DNA of 64,000 bases from NCBI RefSeq assembly GCF_023546765.1, contig NZ_CP097484.1, forward strand, positions 6,830,210 through 6,894,209, read 5' to 3'. Positions within the stretch are counted from its first letter, which is position 1. Each line of letters opens with the position of its first letter. Shown one piece after another: positions 28,531 through 38,600 of this stretch. The notes under the pieces are model-generated. The model had not been told where the DNA came from. It saw nothing but the letters and a program-made list of their open reading frames with translations, and ran no database searches. The stretch comes from Methylobacterium tardum. GTDB lineage: Bacteria > Pseudomonadota > Alphaproteobacteria > Rhizobiales > Beijerinckiaceae. The position numbers and the translations under genes were made by a program.

Positions 28531-30036
28531 ATGCGCATTGCCGTGCTCCAATTCACGCACGAGACCGTGACCTTCCTGCCGAACGACACGGCTCGGGAAG
28601 ACTTCATCTATCCAGGCTCGCCCGCCTCCGGAGAGGCGCTGCTCGCGACCGATCCGAAGGGCTACATGGGCGGCTTCGTGCGGGTGGCGCGCGAGCACCC
28701 GGGCGTCGAACTCGTCGGGATCACCTCGCCGCTCTGGCCGCGCACCGGCACTGCCTCGGGCTGGATCACCGCCGACGCCTACGCGTACTTCCTCGGAAAC
28801 ATAGTCGCGGAGCTGCACGCGCAGGGTCCCTTCGATGGCGTCTATCTGGCGCTGCACGGCGCGATGGCGGTCCGCGGGGTGCCCCGTCCGGAGGCCGACA
28901 TCGCCCGGCAGGTCCGCGACGCGGTCGGGAAGCGGGCCGTGATCGCCGGGACCTTCGACCTGCACGGCAACGAGGATGACGCGTTCCTCGCCCACGCCGA
29001 CATGGCGTTCGCGGTGAAGTACTTCCCCCACTACGACGGCCACCTCCAGGGCGAGCGCGCTGCCCGCATGCTTGTCCGGGCCGTGCGCGGCGACTACCGG
29101 CCGGCCCACCGCGTGATCAAGGTCCCGATCCTCTCGCCCACCGTGGTGCAGTGGACCGGCGCCGCGCCGTGGTCCGACCTCGTCCAGCGGGCCTTGGTCT
29201 GGGAGGCGCGCGAGCCCGACGTCTACGTCAATGTCTTCTTCGGCTTCCCCTGGGGCGACGCCGTGGACGGCGGCATGACCGTGCAGGCGATGACCAACGG
29301 CGATCCCGACCTCGCCGACAGAGTGGCCCGGGACGTTGCCGCCTTCGCGTGGCGCCACCGGCAAAGTCTGCTGGACGCGGCGCGGATTCACCCCATCGCG
29401 GACGGCGTGCGGCTTGCCCGTGAGGCCGTCGCCGCGGGGGAGGGGCCCGTCGTGCTGGCAGACCACAGCGACCGCTCCGGTCAGGCCACGTGGCTGCTGC
29501 GCGAGATCGTGGCGGGGGGCCTGACCCGGACCCTCGTCGCCACGGTCGCGTCGGCCGAAACCGTCGCGGACGCCTTCGCTCGCGGTCTCGGGCCGGGCGA
29601 CGAATTCGACGCGGACGTGGGCGGCGGCGCCGACCCGTCCGCCGGAACTCCGGTGCGGATCACCGGAACCGTGCTGCAGGTAATCGCCGCGCCGGCGCCG
29701 GGCGTCGCCGGGAGCGGCGGCGGGGGTGGCCACTGGATCTGTATCGGCTTCGGATCCGGCAACGTTCTGGTGCTCAGCCCGCAACTCGCCCAGATCGTCG
29801 AGCCCGCCGAGCTCTGGAGCCTCGGCCTCGACCCGGCCGCGTTCGACGTGGTGGCGATCAAGTCACGGGTCCATTTCCGGCGCGGCTTCGACGACAGCGG
29901 CTACGCCCGGACGATCCTGCTGGTCGAGCCGCCGGAGCCGTTCCTCGGCACGGTCCGGCTCGACCATCTGCTCTACAGCCAGATGCGGGCGGCCGACTTC
30001 TTCCCCTACGGCGATCCGCCGGAACCGGGGCCGTGA
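28531..30036 (+). CDS. M81 family metallopeptidase-like protein (MlrC-related)
   Basis: A 501-residue protein of the M81/DUF1485 family. The founding member, MlrC, completes breakdown of microcystin-derived linear peptides. Candidate zinc ligands are in FDLHGN (Asp143, His145) and FPHYDGH (His167, His171). The C-terminal domain begins with VVLADHSDRSG near residue 310. A glycine-rich stretch (SGGGGG near 400) is unusual. It heads a same-strand group with an Ldh-type oxidoreductase, an MFS permease and a UxaA-type dehydratase, so its real substrate is more likely a small amide or acid conjugate than microcystin. That is inference from context. Confidence 0.85.
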   Translation: MRIAVLQFTHETVTFLPNDTAREDFIYPGSPASGEALLATDPKGYMGGFVRVAREHPGVELVGITSPLWPRTGTASGWITADAYAYFLGNIVAELHAQGPFDGVYLALHGAMAVRGVPRPEADIARQVRDAVGKRAVIAGTFDLHGNEDDAFLAHADMAFAVKYFPHYDGHLQGERAARMLVRAVRGDYRPAHRVIKVPILSPTVVQWTGAAPWSDLVQRALVWEAREPDVYVNVFFGFPWGDAVDGGMTVQAMTNGDPDLADRVARDVAAFAWRHRQSLLDAARIHPIADGVRLAREAVAAGEGPVVLADHSDRSGQATWLLREIVAGGLTRTLVATVASAETVADAFARGLGPGDEFDADVGGGADPSAGTPVRITGTVLQVIAAPAPGVAGSGGGGGHWICIGFGSGNVLVLSPQLAQIVEPAELWSLGLDPAAFDVVAIKSRVHFRRGFDDSGYARTILLVEPPEPFLGTVRLDHLLYSQMRAADFFPYGDPPEPGP

Positions 30037-30148
30037 CCGGGACGACATCCACCGCCGTGCCGTCACCCCGGGTGCTCGCGCAGCACGTGTGAGGGCGCTA
30101 GGTTCATCCCGCACGCGCCCGACGAGGCGCGGCCAGGGAGGACACGGA

Positions 30149-31219
30149 ATGCGGATTTCGGCCGACAGGCTGTCTGCTTATGTGCGAGACATCTTCGTGC
30201 GCGAGGGCTGCGCGGAGGCGGAGGCCGAGCGGATCGGCCGCTTCCTCGTGGCCGCCAACCTCACCGGCCATGACTCCCATGGTGTCGTCCGCGTCACCCG
30301 CTACGTGGAATGGCTGCGGTCGGGCGAGGTCGAGGCCGGCCGAACGCCCGAGATCATCACCGACGCCCCGTCCTTCGCGCTCCTCGATGCGCAATACGGC
30401 TTCGGGCAGACGGCGGGGCCGTTCGCCACCGATCTCGGCATCGCCAAGGCCAAGGAGACGGGCGTTGCCATCGTCGCGCTCCGCCATGCCGGCCATCTCG
30501 GGCGCATTGGCGAGTGGGCGGAGCGCGCCGCTGCGGCCGGTCTGATCTCGATCCATTTCGTCAACGTGGCGGGGAGCCTGCTGGTCGCACCCTTCGGCTC
30601 GGTGGAACGCCGGTTCTCCACGGCGCCGTTCTCCGCTGGCTTCCCGGTTCCGGGCGCGGATCCGATCATCCTCGACTTCGCCACCTCGGCCGTGGCGGAG
30701 GGCAAGGTGCTGGTCGCGTCCCGAGGCGGCAAGCCGCTGCCGGAGGGCGCACTGATCGAGCCGGACGGAAGCCTCAGCGCTGATCCGGCCACACTGTTCG
30801 GACCGCTCGAGGGCGTCGAGCGCGACAACCAGCGCGGCGCGGGGGCGATCCGGGCTTTCGGCGAGCACAAGGGTTCGGGTCTCGCCCTCATCTGCGAGCT
30901 GCTCGCCGGGGCGTTCACCGGGTCCGGCGCCGCCGGGCCGGGCAAGCGGCGGATCTGCAATGGCATGCTGTCGATCTACGTGATGCCCGAGGCCTTCGGG
31001 ACCGAGAACGCGCTCGCCGCCGAGGCGCGGACCTATCTCGACTTCTTCAAGAGCGCCAAGCCGATGCCCGGCGCCGAGGTGCTGCTGCCCGGCGAGCCGG
31101 AGCGGCGGATGCGGGCCGAGCGTCTCGCCGACGGCGTGCCCCTGCCCGAGCCCGTTTGGGAGACCCTGCTCGCCGCCGGACGTCCGCACGGGCTGGACGG
31201 CAACGCCTATCGCGACTGA
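30149..31219 (+). CDS. Ldh/YlbC-family NAD(P)-dependent 2-hydroxyacid dehydrogenase
   Basis: A 356-residue oxidoreductase of the malate/L-sulfolactate/ureidoglycolate dehydrogenase fold, which is unrelated to classical LDH. Family marks are GHDSHGVVRVTRY near residue 45, GHLGRIGEWAERAAAAGL, ILDFATSAVAEGKV and FGEHKGSGLALICELLAGA. AGGGAGG lies ten bases before the ATG. It would oxidise a 2-hydroxy acid or reduce the keto acid. It lies between the M81 gene and the sugar-acid-type permease, and the four genes read as one catabolic unit. The exact substrate is not determinable. Confidence 0.88.
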   Translation: MRISADRLSAYVRDIFVREGCAEAEAERIGRFLVAANLTGHDSHGVVRVTRYVEWLRSGEVEAGRTPEIITDAPSFALLDAQYGFGQTAGPFATDLGIAKAKETGVAIVALRHAGHLGRIGEWAERAAAAGLISIHFVNVAGSLLVAPFGSVERRFSTAPFSAGFPVPGADPIILDFATSAVAEGKVLVASRGGKPLPEGALIEPDGSLSADPATLFGPLEGVERDNQRGAGAIRAFGEHKGSGLALICELLAGAFTGSGAAGPGKRRICNGMLSIYVMPEAFGTENALAAEARTYLDFFKSAKPMPGAEVLLPGEPERRMRAERLADGVPLPEPVWETLLAAGRPHGLDGNAYRD

Positions 31220-31328
31220 ACCGGAGCCGCGCGCCCCGGACTCGACGAGATACGCCTGCGGAAGACCCTCGGATAACGGGGCGCCGCACTGCCCGGGGAC
31301 GCCATCCCCGCGACGCGGGAGGAACAGG

Positions 31329-32639
31329 ATGTCCAGACTGCGCTGGCTGATGATCGGCCTCTGCATGGCCGCCAACGCCATCAACTACATCGACCGCGCC
31401 AACCTCGCAGTGGCCGCGCCGACCATGTCGAAGGAGCTGGGCCTCAGCGCCACCGATATGGGCCTGATCCTGTCGGGCTTCTTCTGGACCTATGCGGTGA
31501 TGCAGCTGCCCTTCGGCTACGTCGCCGACCGGGTCGGGGCGCGGCTGTCTCTGATGGTCGCGGTGGTCTGGTGGTCGGCCTGCACGGCGCTGACCGCCGC
31601 CGGCCGCGGATTCTTGTCCCTGCTCGGACTGCGCATGCTGCTGGGCGTCGGCGAGGCCGGGGCCTACCCGTCCTTCGCCAAGGTCGCGGCCTCGTGGTTC
31701 CCGCGCTCGGAGCGGAGCTTCGCCAGCAGCATTTTCGACAGCGGCTCCCGGGTCGGGTCGGCGCTCGCGATCCCCCTGGTCTCGTGGGTGATCGCGACGC
31801 TCGGCTGGCGCGAATCCTTCATCATCACCGGCCTGCTCGGCTTCGTCTGGGCGGTGTTCTGGATGTGGCTCTACCGCGAGCCCGAGAACCATCCGGCGGT
31901 GACGCCCGAGGAACTCGCAGCGCTGCGAGCCGCGCAGGAGCGGCCGAAAGCGGTCGACGCCGCCGAGGCCCAGAACCAAGTGCCGTGGCTGTCCCTGTTC
32001 CGCTACCGCACGGTCTGGGGCATGATGGCCGGGTTCTTCTGCCTGAACTTCGTGATCTACTTCTTCATCACGTGGTTCCCGACCTACCTGGTCAAGGCGC
32101 GGGGCTTCTCGCTGGCGGAGCTCGGCACGCTGGGCAGCCTCCCGGCGCTCGCCTCGATCCCGGCCGGCTGGCTCGGCGGCTTTGCGTCGGACGCCCTCTA
32201 CCGCAGGGGCTGGAGCCTCACGGCGGCGCGCAAGACCTGCCTCGTCGGCGGCATGCTGATGTCGTCGGTGATCACCCTGTCGATCATCGCGCCCAACATC
32301 TACGTGGCGCTGCTCTGCTTCGCCGTGGCCTATGGCAGCCTCGCCTTCACGGCCGCGTCGATCTGGGCTCTGCCCGGGGATGTAGCACCGACACCCGCCC
32401 ATGTCGCGTCGATCGGCGGCATCCAGAATTTCGCCTCGAACGTCGCCGGGATCGTGACGACCACCTTCACGGGGTTCATGCTGACCGTCACCCAGGGTTC
32501 GTTCGCGATCCCGCTGATGGTGGCCGGCGGCTTCTGCCTGCTGGGCGCCTTCATCTACCTCTTTGTCGTCGGCGAGATCGCGCCGCTGCCGGTTCGGGAC
32601 GCCCGCGCCCCGGCCTTCCGGACCGAAGCGGCCCGATGA
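31329..32639 (+). CDS. MFS transporter, anion:cation symporter (galactonate/glucarate) type
   Basis: A 436-residue twelve-helix permease. Its N-terminus INYIDRANLAVAAPTMSKEL is diagnostic of the ACS family that imports sugar acids and other organic anions with protons. GYVADRVGARLSL is the loop 2-3 motif. It lies 110 bases after the Ldh-type gene, and its stop overlaps a possible ATG of the next gene. The dehydratase downstream belongs to a sugar-acid family, which supports a hexarate, hexonate or related acid as cargo. Confidence 0.9.
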   Translation: MSRLRWLMIGLCMAANAINYIDRANLAVAAPTMSKELGLSATDMGLILSGFFWTYAVMQLPFGYVADRVGARLSLMVAVVWWSACTALTAAGRGFLSLLGLRMLLGVGEAGAYPSFAKVAASWFPRSERSFASSIFDSGSRVGSALAIPLVSWVIATLGWRESFIITGLLGFVWAVFWMWLYREPENHPAVTPEELAALRAAQERPKAVDAAEAQNQVPWLSLFRYRTVWGMMAGFFCLNFVIYFFITWFPTYLVKARGFSLAELGTLGSLPALASIPAGWLGGFASDALYRRGWSLTAARKTCLVGGMLMSSVITLSIIAPNIYVALLCFAVAYGSLAFTAASIWALPGDVAPTPAHVASIGGIQNFASNVAGIVTTTFTGFMLTVTQGSFAIPLMVAGGFCLLGAFIYLFVVGEIAPLPVRDARAPAFRTEAAR

Positions 32640-32674
32640 GCGAAGCCGCAACGACGGATTGTCAGGAGAGACCG

Positions 32675-34198
32675 ATGTCCGCCTATCCCGTCATCACCCT
32701 CCGACCCGACGACGGCGTCGTCGTTGCCCGCGGTGCCATCGAGCCGGGTACGCCGGTTGCGGATGGCGTCACGGCCGCCGAGCGGATCCCGGCCGGCCAC
32801 AAGGTCGCGGTGCGTCCGCACCGGAGCGGGGAGGCGGTGACCAAGTACGGCCAGATCATCGGCTTCGCCAAGGACGACATCGCGGCCGGCCGGCACGTCC
32901 ACGTCCACAATCTCGGGATGGGCGAGTTCGCCCGCGACTACGCGTTCGGCGTCGATGCCGTGCCGACGCGGCTCGTCACCCCGCCAGCCACCTTCCAGGG
33001 CATCCGCCGCCGCGACGGCCGTGTGGCGACGCGCAACTATGTCGGCATCCTGACCTCGGTGAATTGCAGCGCCCACGTCGCCGACCTGATCGCCGACGCA
33101 TTCCGGCGCCACCCGATCCTCGGGCTCGATCCGCTGGCCGCTTATCCGAACGTCGACGGCGTCGTGGCGCTGACCCACAAGACCGGCTGCGGCATGGCCA
33201 TGGGCGAGCCGCTCCGGCTCCTGCGCCGGACGCTCGCGGGCTACGCGCGGCACGTCAACTTCTCGCACATCGTGATGATCGGGCTCGGCTGCGAGGTGAA
33301 CCAGATTGGCGCCTTCCTGGAGGAGCAGGGCCTCGGCGACCGGATCCGCAGCATGAACATCCAGAGCCTCGGCGGGACGCGGAAGACCGTCGAGGCCGGC
33401 ATCGACTTCGTGAAGGGCATCCTGGCCGAGGCGAACGTGGTCCATCGGGAGCCGGTGCCGGCGAGCGAGCTGATCGTCGCCCTGCAATGCGGCGGCTCCG
33501 ACGGCTATTCGGGCGTCTCGGCGAACCCGGCGCTCGGCATCGCCAGCGACCTCGTGGTGCAGAATGGCGGCACGGTCATCCTGTCGGAGACCACCGAGAC
33601 CTACGGGGCGGAGCACCTCTTCACCCGCCGCGCGGTGAGCCCGGAGGTCGGCCAGAAGCTCGCCGACCTGATGCGCTGGTGGGAGGAATACACCCGCAAG
33701 GAGGGCTCCGAGATCGACGCGAATCCGTCGCCCGGCAACAAGGCGGGCGGCCTGACCACGATCCTGGAGAAGTCGCTCGGCGCCATGGCGAAGGCCGGAA
33801 GCACCAACCTGGTCGAGGTGCTGCGCTACGCCGATCCGGTCACCGCCAAGGGCTTCGTGTTCATGGACACGCCCGGCTACGACCCGGTCTCGGCGACCGG
33901 GCAGGTGGCGGGCGGGGCAAATCTTGTCTGCTTCACCACCGGCCGTGGCAGCGTGTTCGGCTGCAAGCCGGCGCCGTCGATCAAGATCGCTACGAACTCG
34001 GCCATGTACCGACGGCTCGAGGAGGACATGGACGTCAATTGCGGCACGATCCTCGACGGAGAAGAAACCGTGGAGCAGGCCGGACAGCGGATCTTCGAGC
34101 TGATCCTGAAGGTCGCCGGCGGCGAGCGCACGAAGAGCGAGCAGTTCGACTTTGGATCGTCGGAGTTCGCGCCCTGGCAGATCGGCGCGACGGTGTGA
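32675..34198 (+). CDS. UxaA/GarD-family altronate or galactarate dehydratase
   Basis: A 507-residue iron-dependent dehydratase that removes water from a sugar acid to give a 2-keto-3-deoxy acid. An SAF domain (about residues 5-95, with AGHKVAVRP) is fused to the large catalytic domain. The conserved cysteine motifs THKTGCGM, IGLGCEVNQ and LQCGGSDGYSG are intact, with SETTETYGAEHLF and VFGCKPAPSIKIATN further on. ATG at 32675 has AGGAG at good spacing and is preferred over the ATG at 32636. UxaA, GarD and related enzymes cannot be told apart here, so the natural acid is open. Confidence 0.87.
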   Translation: MSAYPVITLRPDDGVVVARGAIEPGTPVADGVTAAERIPAGHKVAVRPHRSGEAVTKYGQIIGFAKDDIAAGRHVHVHNLGMGEFARDYAFGVDAVPTRLVTPPATFQGIRRRDGRVATRNYVGILTSVNCSAHVADLIADAFRRHPILGLDPLAAYPNVDGVVALTHKTGCGMAMGEPLRLLRRTLAGYARHVNFSHIVMIGLGCEVNQIGAFLEEQGLGDRIRSMNIQSLGGTRKTVEAGIDFVKGILAEANVVHREPVPASELIVALQCGGSDGYSGVSANPALGIASDLVVQNGGTVILSETTETYGAEHLFTRRAVSPEVGQKLADLMRWWEEYTRKEGSEIDANPSPGNKAGGLTTILEKSLGAMAKAGSTNLVEVLRYADPVTAKGFVFMDTPGYDPVSATGQVAGGANLVCFTTGRGSVFGCKPAPSIKIATNSAMYRRLEEDMDVNCGTILDGEETVEQAGQRIFELILKVAGGERTKSEQFDFGSSEFAPWQIGATV

Positions 34199-34282
34199 TA
34201 CGCTGGGTATCGTTTGCATTCTCCAGGATACCTTGAAACCTTCGTCCCGGAGGTATTCTGGTTCACCTCCGATCATCCGCCT

Positions 34283-34396
34283 CGTCATTCCGGGACACCG
34301 TAGGCGGACCCGGAATACAGAACCGCGTTCGGTGCCAATCCCTGACACCTCGGTGTGTCTGGATCCCGAACTCCGCTCCGCGGCCCCGGGATGACG
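34283..34396. repeat. Imperfect palindromic intergenic repeat, copy 2
   Basis: Same repeat family as at 25254-25364. The left arm is CGTCATTCCGGG and the right arm GGCCCCGGGATGACG, with a divergent centre. It lies between the dehydratase stop and the end of a minus-strand gene, i.e. after two stops, where a role in termination or transcript stability would fit. The arms have several compensating mismatches. Confidence 0.8.
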
Positions 34397-34410
34397 ACGG
34401 AAGATGATCG

Positions 34411-35457
34411 TCAGAGATCCGTCCGGACCACGTTCGGAAAGCCCAGGATGAAGTCCGGGCCGAAAGCGGTGACCGGCGTGTGGAAGCCCGCCGCCACCGC
34501 GCCGGCGGCGAGACGCCGGGCGACCTCCAGTGCCGTCCAAGCCGTCAGGGTGTAGCCCTCGGGCGTCTCCATGCGGCTCGCCGTCCGGTGGCCGGCTGCA
34601 TTCCAGGCCTCCGCCAAGAAGGTGCTGCGGGCCGAAGCCCGCGCCGAGGCCGATGGCCCTGCCGGCAGCCGGTCGATGCCGCGGTTGATCAGACGCTGCG
34701 CGGTGCGTCCGGCGATGATCTTCCGAAGGCCGGCCGGCAGCCCGGCCGCCGCCGCCATGGCCGGGAACGCCTCGAAGAACACGTCGATGTTCGGGACGCC
34801 CGTGGAATACCATGCGCTCGACACGTCGCCCCAGCCGAGCCCGACGGTGCGCCGCGGGCCGCGGCCGAAATCGGCGCTGCTGCGGGGCGGGCTCGGCAAT
34901 TCCACGATGCGGCCGTCCCGGCGCACCCGCGTCCCCCAGGCGATGCCCTCGGCCATGGTGCGGGCGGTGCCGCGGCTGAACCCGCCGAAGCCGCCGATCG
35001 AGATCCGGAGCTGCGTCGCGCCCGGCAGGCGGCGCGCCACATGGGCCGCAAGGCAATCGCTCGGGACCACGTCGAAGCCGGCAGCCGGAAGCAGGACGAT
35101 CCCAGCCGCCTTCGCGTCAGCGTCCCGCGCCGCGAGGGCTTCCAGAACCTCGATCTCGCCGGTGATATCGAGGTAATGCGCGCCCGCAGCGAGGCAGGCT
35201 TCCGCCATGGGCCGCGCCGTCCTGGAGAACGGACCGGCCGCGTGGATCACCGTCGCGACCCCCGCCAGAATGGCGCGCAGGCGCGGGGGATCGCCGAGGC
35301 GCGCGGCTCGCGTTTCGAGTCCCAGGCGCGCGGCCAAGGGCTGCAGCTTGTCCGGATCGCGACCCGCCAGGATCGGGCGCAGACCTTCGGCGACCGCATG
35401 CTCGGCCAGGAGCTGCCCGGTATAGCCATTGGCGCCGTAGATCAGGATCGCGGTCAT
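34411..35457 (-). CDS. Saccharopine dehydrogenase-like / trans-acting enoyl reductase family protein
   Basis: A 348-residue Rossmann-fold protein. The N-terminus MTAILIYGANGYTGQLLAEH carries GANGYTG, the NAD(P)-binding loop of this family. HAAGPFSRTARPM, HYLDITGEI and LLPAAGFDVVPSDC follow, as in saccharopine-dehydrogenase-like and enoyl reductase proteins. It is a lone gene between the palindromic repeat and divergent putA. The reaction is unknown; lysine biosynthesis is not implied by membership of this family. Confidence 0.83.
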   Translation of the reverse strand: MTAILIYGANGYTGQLLAEHAVAEGLRPILAGRDPDKLQPLAARLGLETRAARLGDPPRLRAILAGVATVIHAAGPFSRTARPMAEACLAAGAHYLDITGEIEVLEALAARDADAKAAGIVLLPAAGFDVVPSDCLAAHVARRLPGATQLRISIGGFGGFSRGTARTMAEGIAWGTRVRRDGRIVELPSPPRSSADFGRGPRRTVGLGWGDVSSAWYSTGVPNIDVFFEAFPAMAAAAGLPAGLRKIIAGRTAQRLINRGIDRLPAGPSASARASARSTFLAEAWNAAGHRTASRMETPEGYTLTAWTALEVARRLAAGAVAAGFHTPVTAFGPDFILGFPNVVRTDL

Positions 35458-35661
35458 GTCGGGTTTCTGCCACCGCTGTCGCCGGTGTCAAAACGCGCGG
35501 CCCGCGTGAGCGCTGTCCGTGCTGGGCGATGCCCCGGACGCCGCCCCGTGATCGGACGACGCATCCACGATCGTTGAGAGGCGCTTAAACCGCGGCGGCA
35601 GACGGCGTAGCCTGCACCCGGGCCGGCGAGAGAATTGCCAGCCGCTCCCGGGGGATGATCC

Positions 35662-38600
35662 ATGCACGCATCCCATGCGATCGGCGATATTGCCGGGCCG
35701 TTCGGCGCCTTCGCGGCGGCGCTGCCTAAATTGTCGCCGCTCCGGGCGGCCGTCGTCGCGGCCTGCCGCCGGCCCGAGCCGGATTGCGTGGCGCCGCTCC
35801 TCGATCAGGCGCGCCTGTCGCCCGATGCCGCCCGGCGCGTGGCCGAACAGGCCCGGCACTTGGTCGAGACCCTGCGTCGTCAGACCCGGCGTGGCGGGGT
35901 CGAGGGCCTGATCCACGAATACGCGCTGTCGAGCCAGGAGGGCGTGGCGCTGATGTGCCTCGCCGAGGCGCTCCTGCGCATCCCCGACGCGGCGACCCGC
36001 GATGCGCTGATCCGCGACAAGATCGCGGGCGGCGACTGGCGCGCCCATCTCGGTCACAGCCCGTCGCTCTTCGTCAACGCGGCGACCTGGGGCTTGCTGG
36101 TCACCGGCCGCCTGGCTGCCACGCGCGACGAGGCCGGCCTCTCCGCCGCGCTGACCCGGCTGATCGCCCGCGGCGGCGAGCCGGTCATCCGCACGGGGGT
36201 CGATCTCGCCATGCGGATGATGGGCGAGCAGTTCGTGACCGGGCGGACCATCGCGGAAGCCCTGCGCAACGCCGCCCGCATGGAAGCGAAGGGCTTCACC
36301 TACTCGTACGACATGCTCGGCGAAGCCGCGCTCACCGCCGCCGATGCGGAGCGCTACACCCGTTCTTACGAGGGGGCGATCCGGGCCATCGGCGACGCGT
36401 CTGCCGGGCGGGGCGTGCTCCGCGGGCCGGGGATCTCGATCAAGCTGTCGGCACTCCACCCCCGCTACGTGCGGGCGCAGCGCGGCCGCGTGCTCTCGGA
36501 GCTGGTCCCCCGGGTGCGGGCGCTCGCCGTTCTGGCGAAGGGCTACGACATCGGCCTCAACATCGACGCCGAGGAGGCCGACCGCCTCGATCTGTCCCTG
36601 GACATCCTCGAGGCCCTCGCGCTGGATCCGGCGCTTGCCGGCTGGGACGGGCTTGGCTTCGTCGTCCAGGCCTACGGCAAGCGATGCCCGTTCGTCATCG
36701 ACGTGCTGATCGACCTGCCCGGCGCAGCCGGCGCCGTCTGATGGTGCGCCTCGTGAAGGGCGCCTACTGGGACAGCGAGATCAAGCGCGCGCAGGTGGAT
36801 GGGCTGACCGACTTCCCGGTCTTCACCCGTAAGGTCCACACCGACCTGTCGTATCTCGCCTGCGCACGCAGGCTTCTCGCCGCGCCCGACGCCGTCTTCC
36901 CGCAATTCGCGACCCACAACGCGCAGACCCTGGCCAGCATCGTCGAGATGGGGGGCCCGGCGTTCCAGATCGGGCAGTACGAATTCCAATGCCTGCACGG
37001 GATGGGCGAGCCGCTTTACGAAGCCGTCGTCGCAGGAACCGACCTGCGGCGGCCCTGCCGGATCTACGCACCGGTCGGCACACACGAGACGCTGCTCGCC
37101 TACCTGGTCCGGCGGCTTCTGGAGAACGGCGCCAACACGTCGTTCGTGAACCGGGTCGCCGACGAGTCCGTGCCGATCGCGACGTTGATCGCCGATCCGG
37201 TCGCGACGGTCGAGGCCATGCCGAGGCCCGGCGCCCCGCACGAGCACATCCCGCGCCCGGGCGCGCTCTACGGCCCGGCCCGGGCCAACGCGGCGGGCCT
37301 CGATCTCGCCGACGAGGCCGCGCTGGCCGAGGTTGTCCGAGGCCCTGGCGGCGAGCGGCCGGATGCCGTGGCGCGCGGTCCCGACCGGTGCGGATCCGGC
37401 CTCGGCGGACAGACCGGTGCGCAATCCCGCCGATCATCGGGACTTGGTCGGATGCTGGCGTCCGGCCGCACCGCCGGAGATCGATTCGGCGCTGGCCTGT
37501 GCCGAGCTTGCGGCCGAAGCCTGGGGCTCGACTCCGCCTGCCAGCCGGGTGGCGTGCCTGCGCCGCGCCGCCGACACGCTCGAGGCGCGAATGCCGTTGC
37601 TGATCGGGCTGATCGTGCGCGAGGCCGGGAAGTCCTATGCCAACGCCGTGGCGGAGATCCGCGAGGCCGTGGACTTCCTGCGCTACTATGCGGCCGAGGC
37701 ACAGCGCACCTTCGACGGCGCGCAGGTTTCCCTCGGGCCGGTGACCTGCATCGCGCCCTGGAACTTCCCGCTGGCGATCTTCGTCGGGCAGGTCGCGGCC
37801 GCCCTGGTGGCGGGCAATCCGGTCCTCGCGAAGCCGGCCGAGGAGACGCCCCTGACCGCCGCCGAAGCGGTCAGGGTGCTGCATGAGGCTGGCGTCCCGG
37901 AAGACGCGCTGCAGCTTGTGCCCGGCGACGGCACCGTCGGTGCCGCCCTCGTCGGCGACAGGCGCGTCGAAGCGGTGATGTTCACGGGCTCGACGGCCGT
38001 GGCCAAGGGCATCCAGCGCATCCTCGCCGAGCGCCTGAGCCGCCACGGCGAGCCGGTGCCGCTGATCGCCGAGACGGGCGGCCAAAACGCGATGGTGGTC
38101 GATTCCTCGGCGCTGGCCGAGCAGGTGGTGGCGGACGTGATCGCATCCGCGTTCGATTCGGCGGGCCAGCGCTGCTCCGCGCTGCGGATCCTGTGCCTCC
38201 AGGAGGAGATCGCCGATCGCACGCTGCACATGCTTCGGGGCGCCTTGCGCGAGTTCGCGCTCGGGGACCCGCGCCAGCTCTCCGTCGATGTCGGCCCCGT
38301 CATCACCGCCGAGGCCGCGGACACGATCACCGCCCACGTGGCGGCGATGCGCGACCGCGGCTTTGCCGTTGAGCAGTTCGCGTTTCCGGCGCAAGCGGCG
38401 GACGGAACCTTCGTGCCGCCGACCCTGATCGAGATCAGCCGTGTCGCGGATGTCGAGCGCGAGGTCTTCGGGCCGGTGCTGCACGTCCTGCGCTATCGCC
38501 GCACGGATCTCGACCAGCTGATCGATGCGATCAACGCCAACGGCTACGGTCTCACCTTCGGCCTGCACAGCCGCATCGGCGAGACGATCGCGCATGTGCT

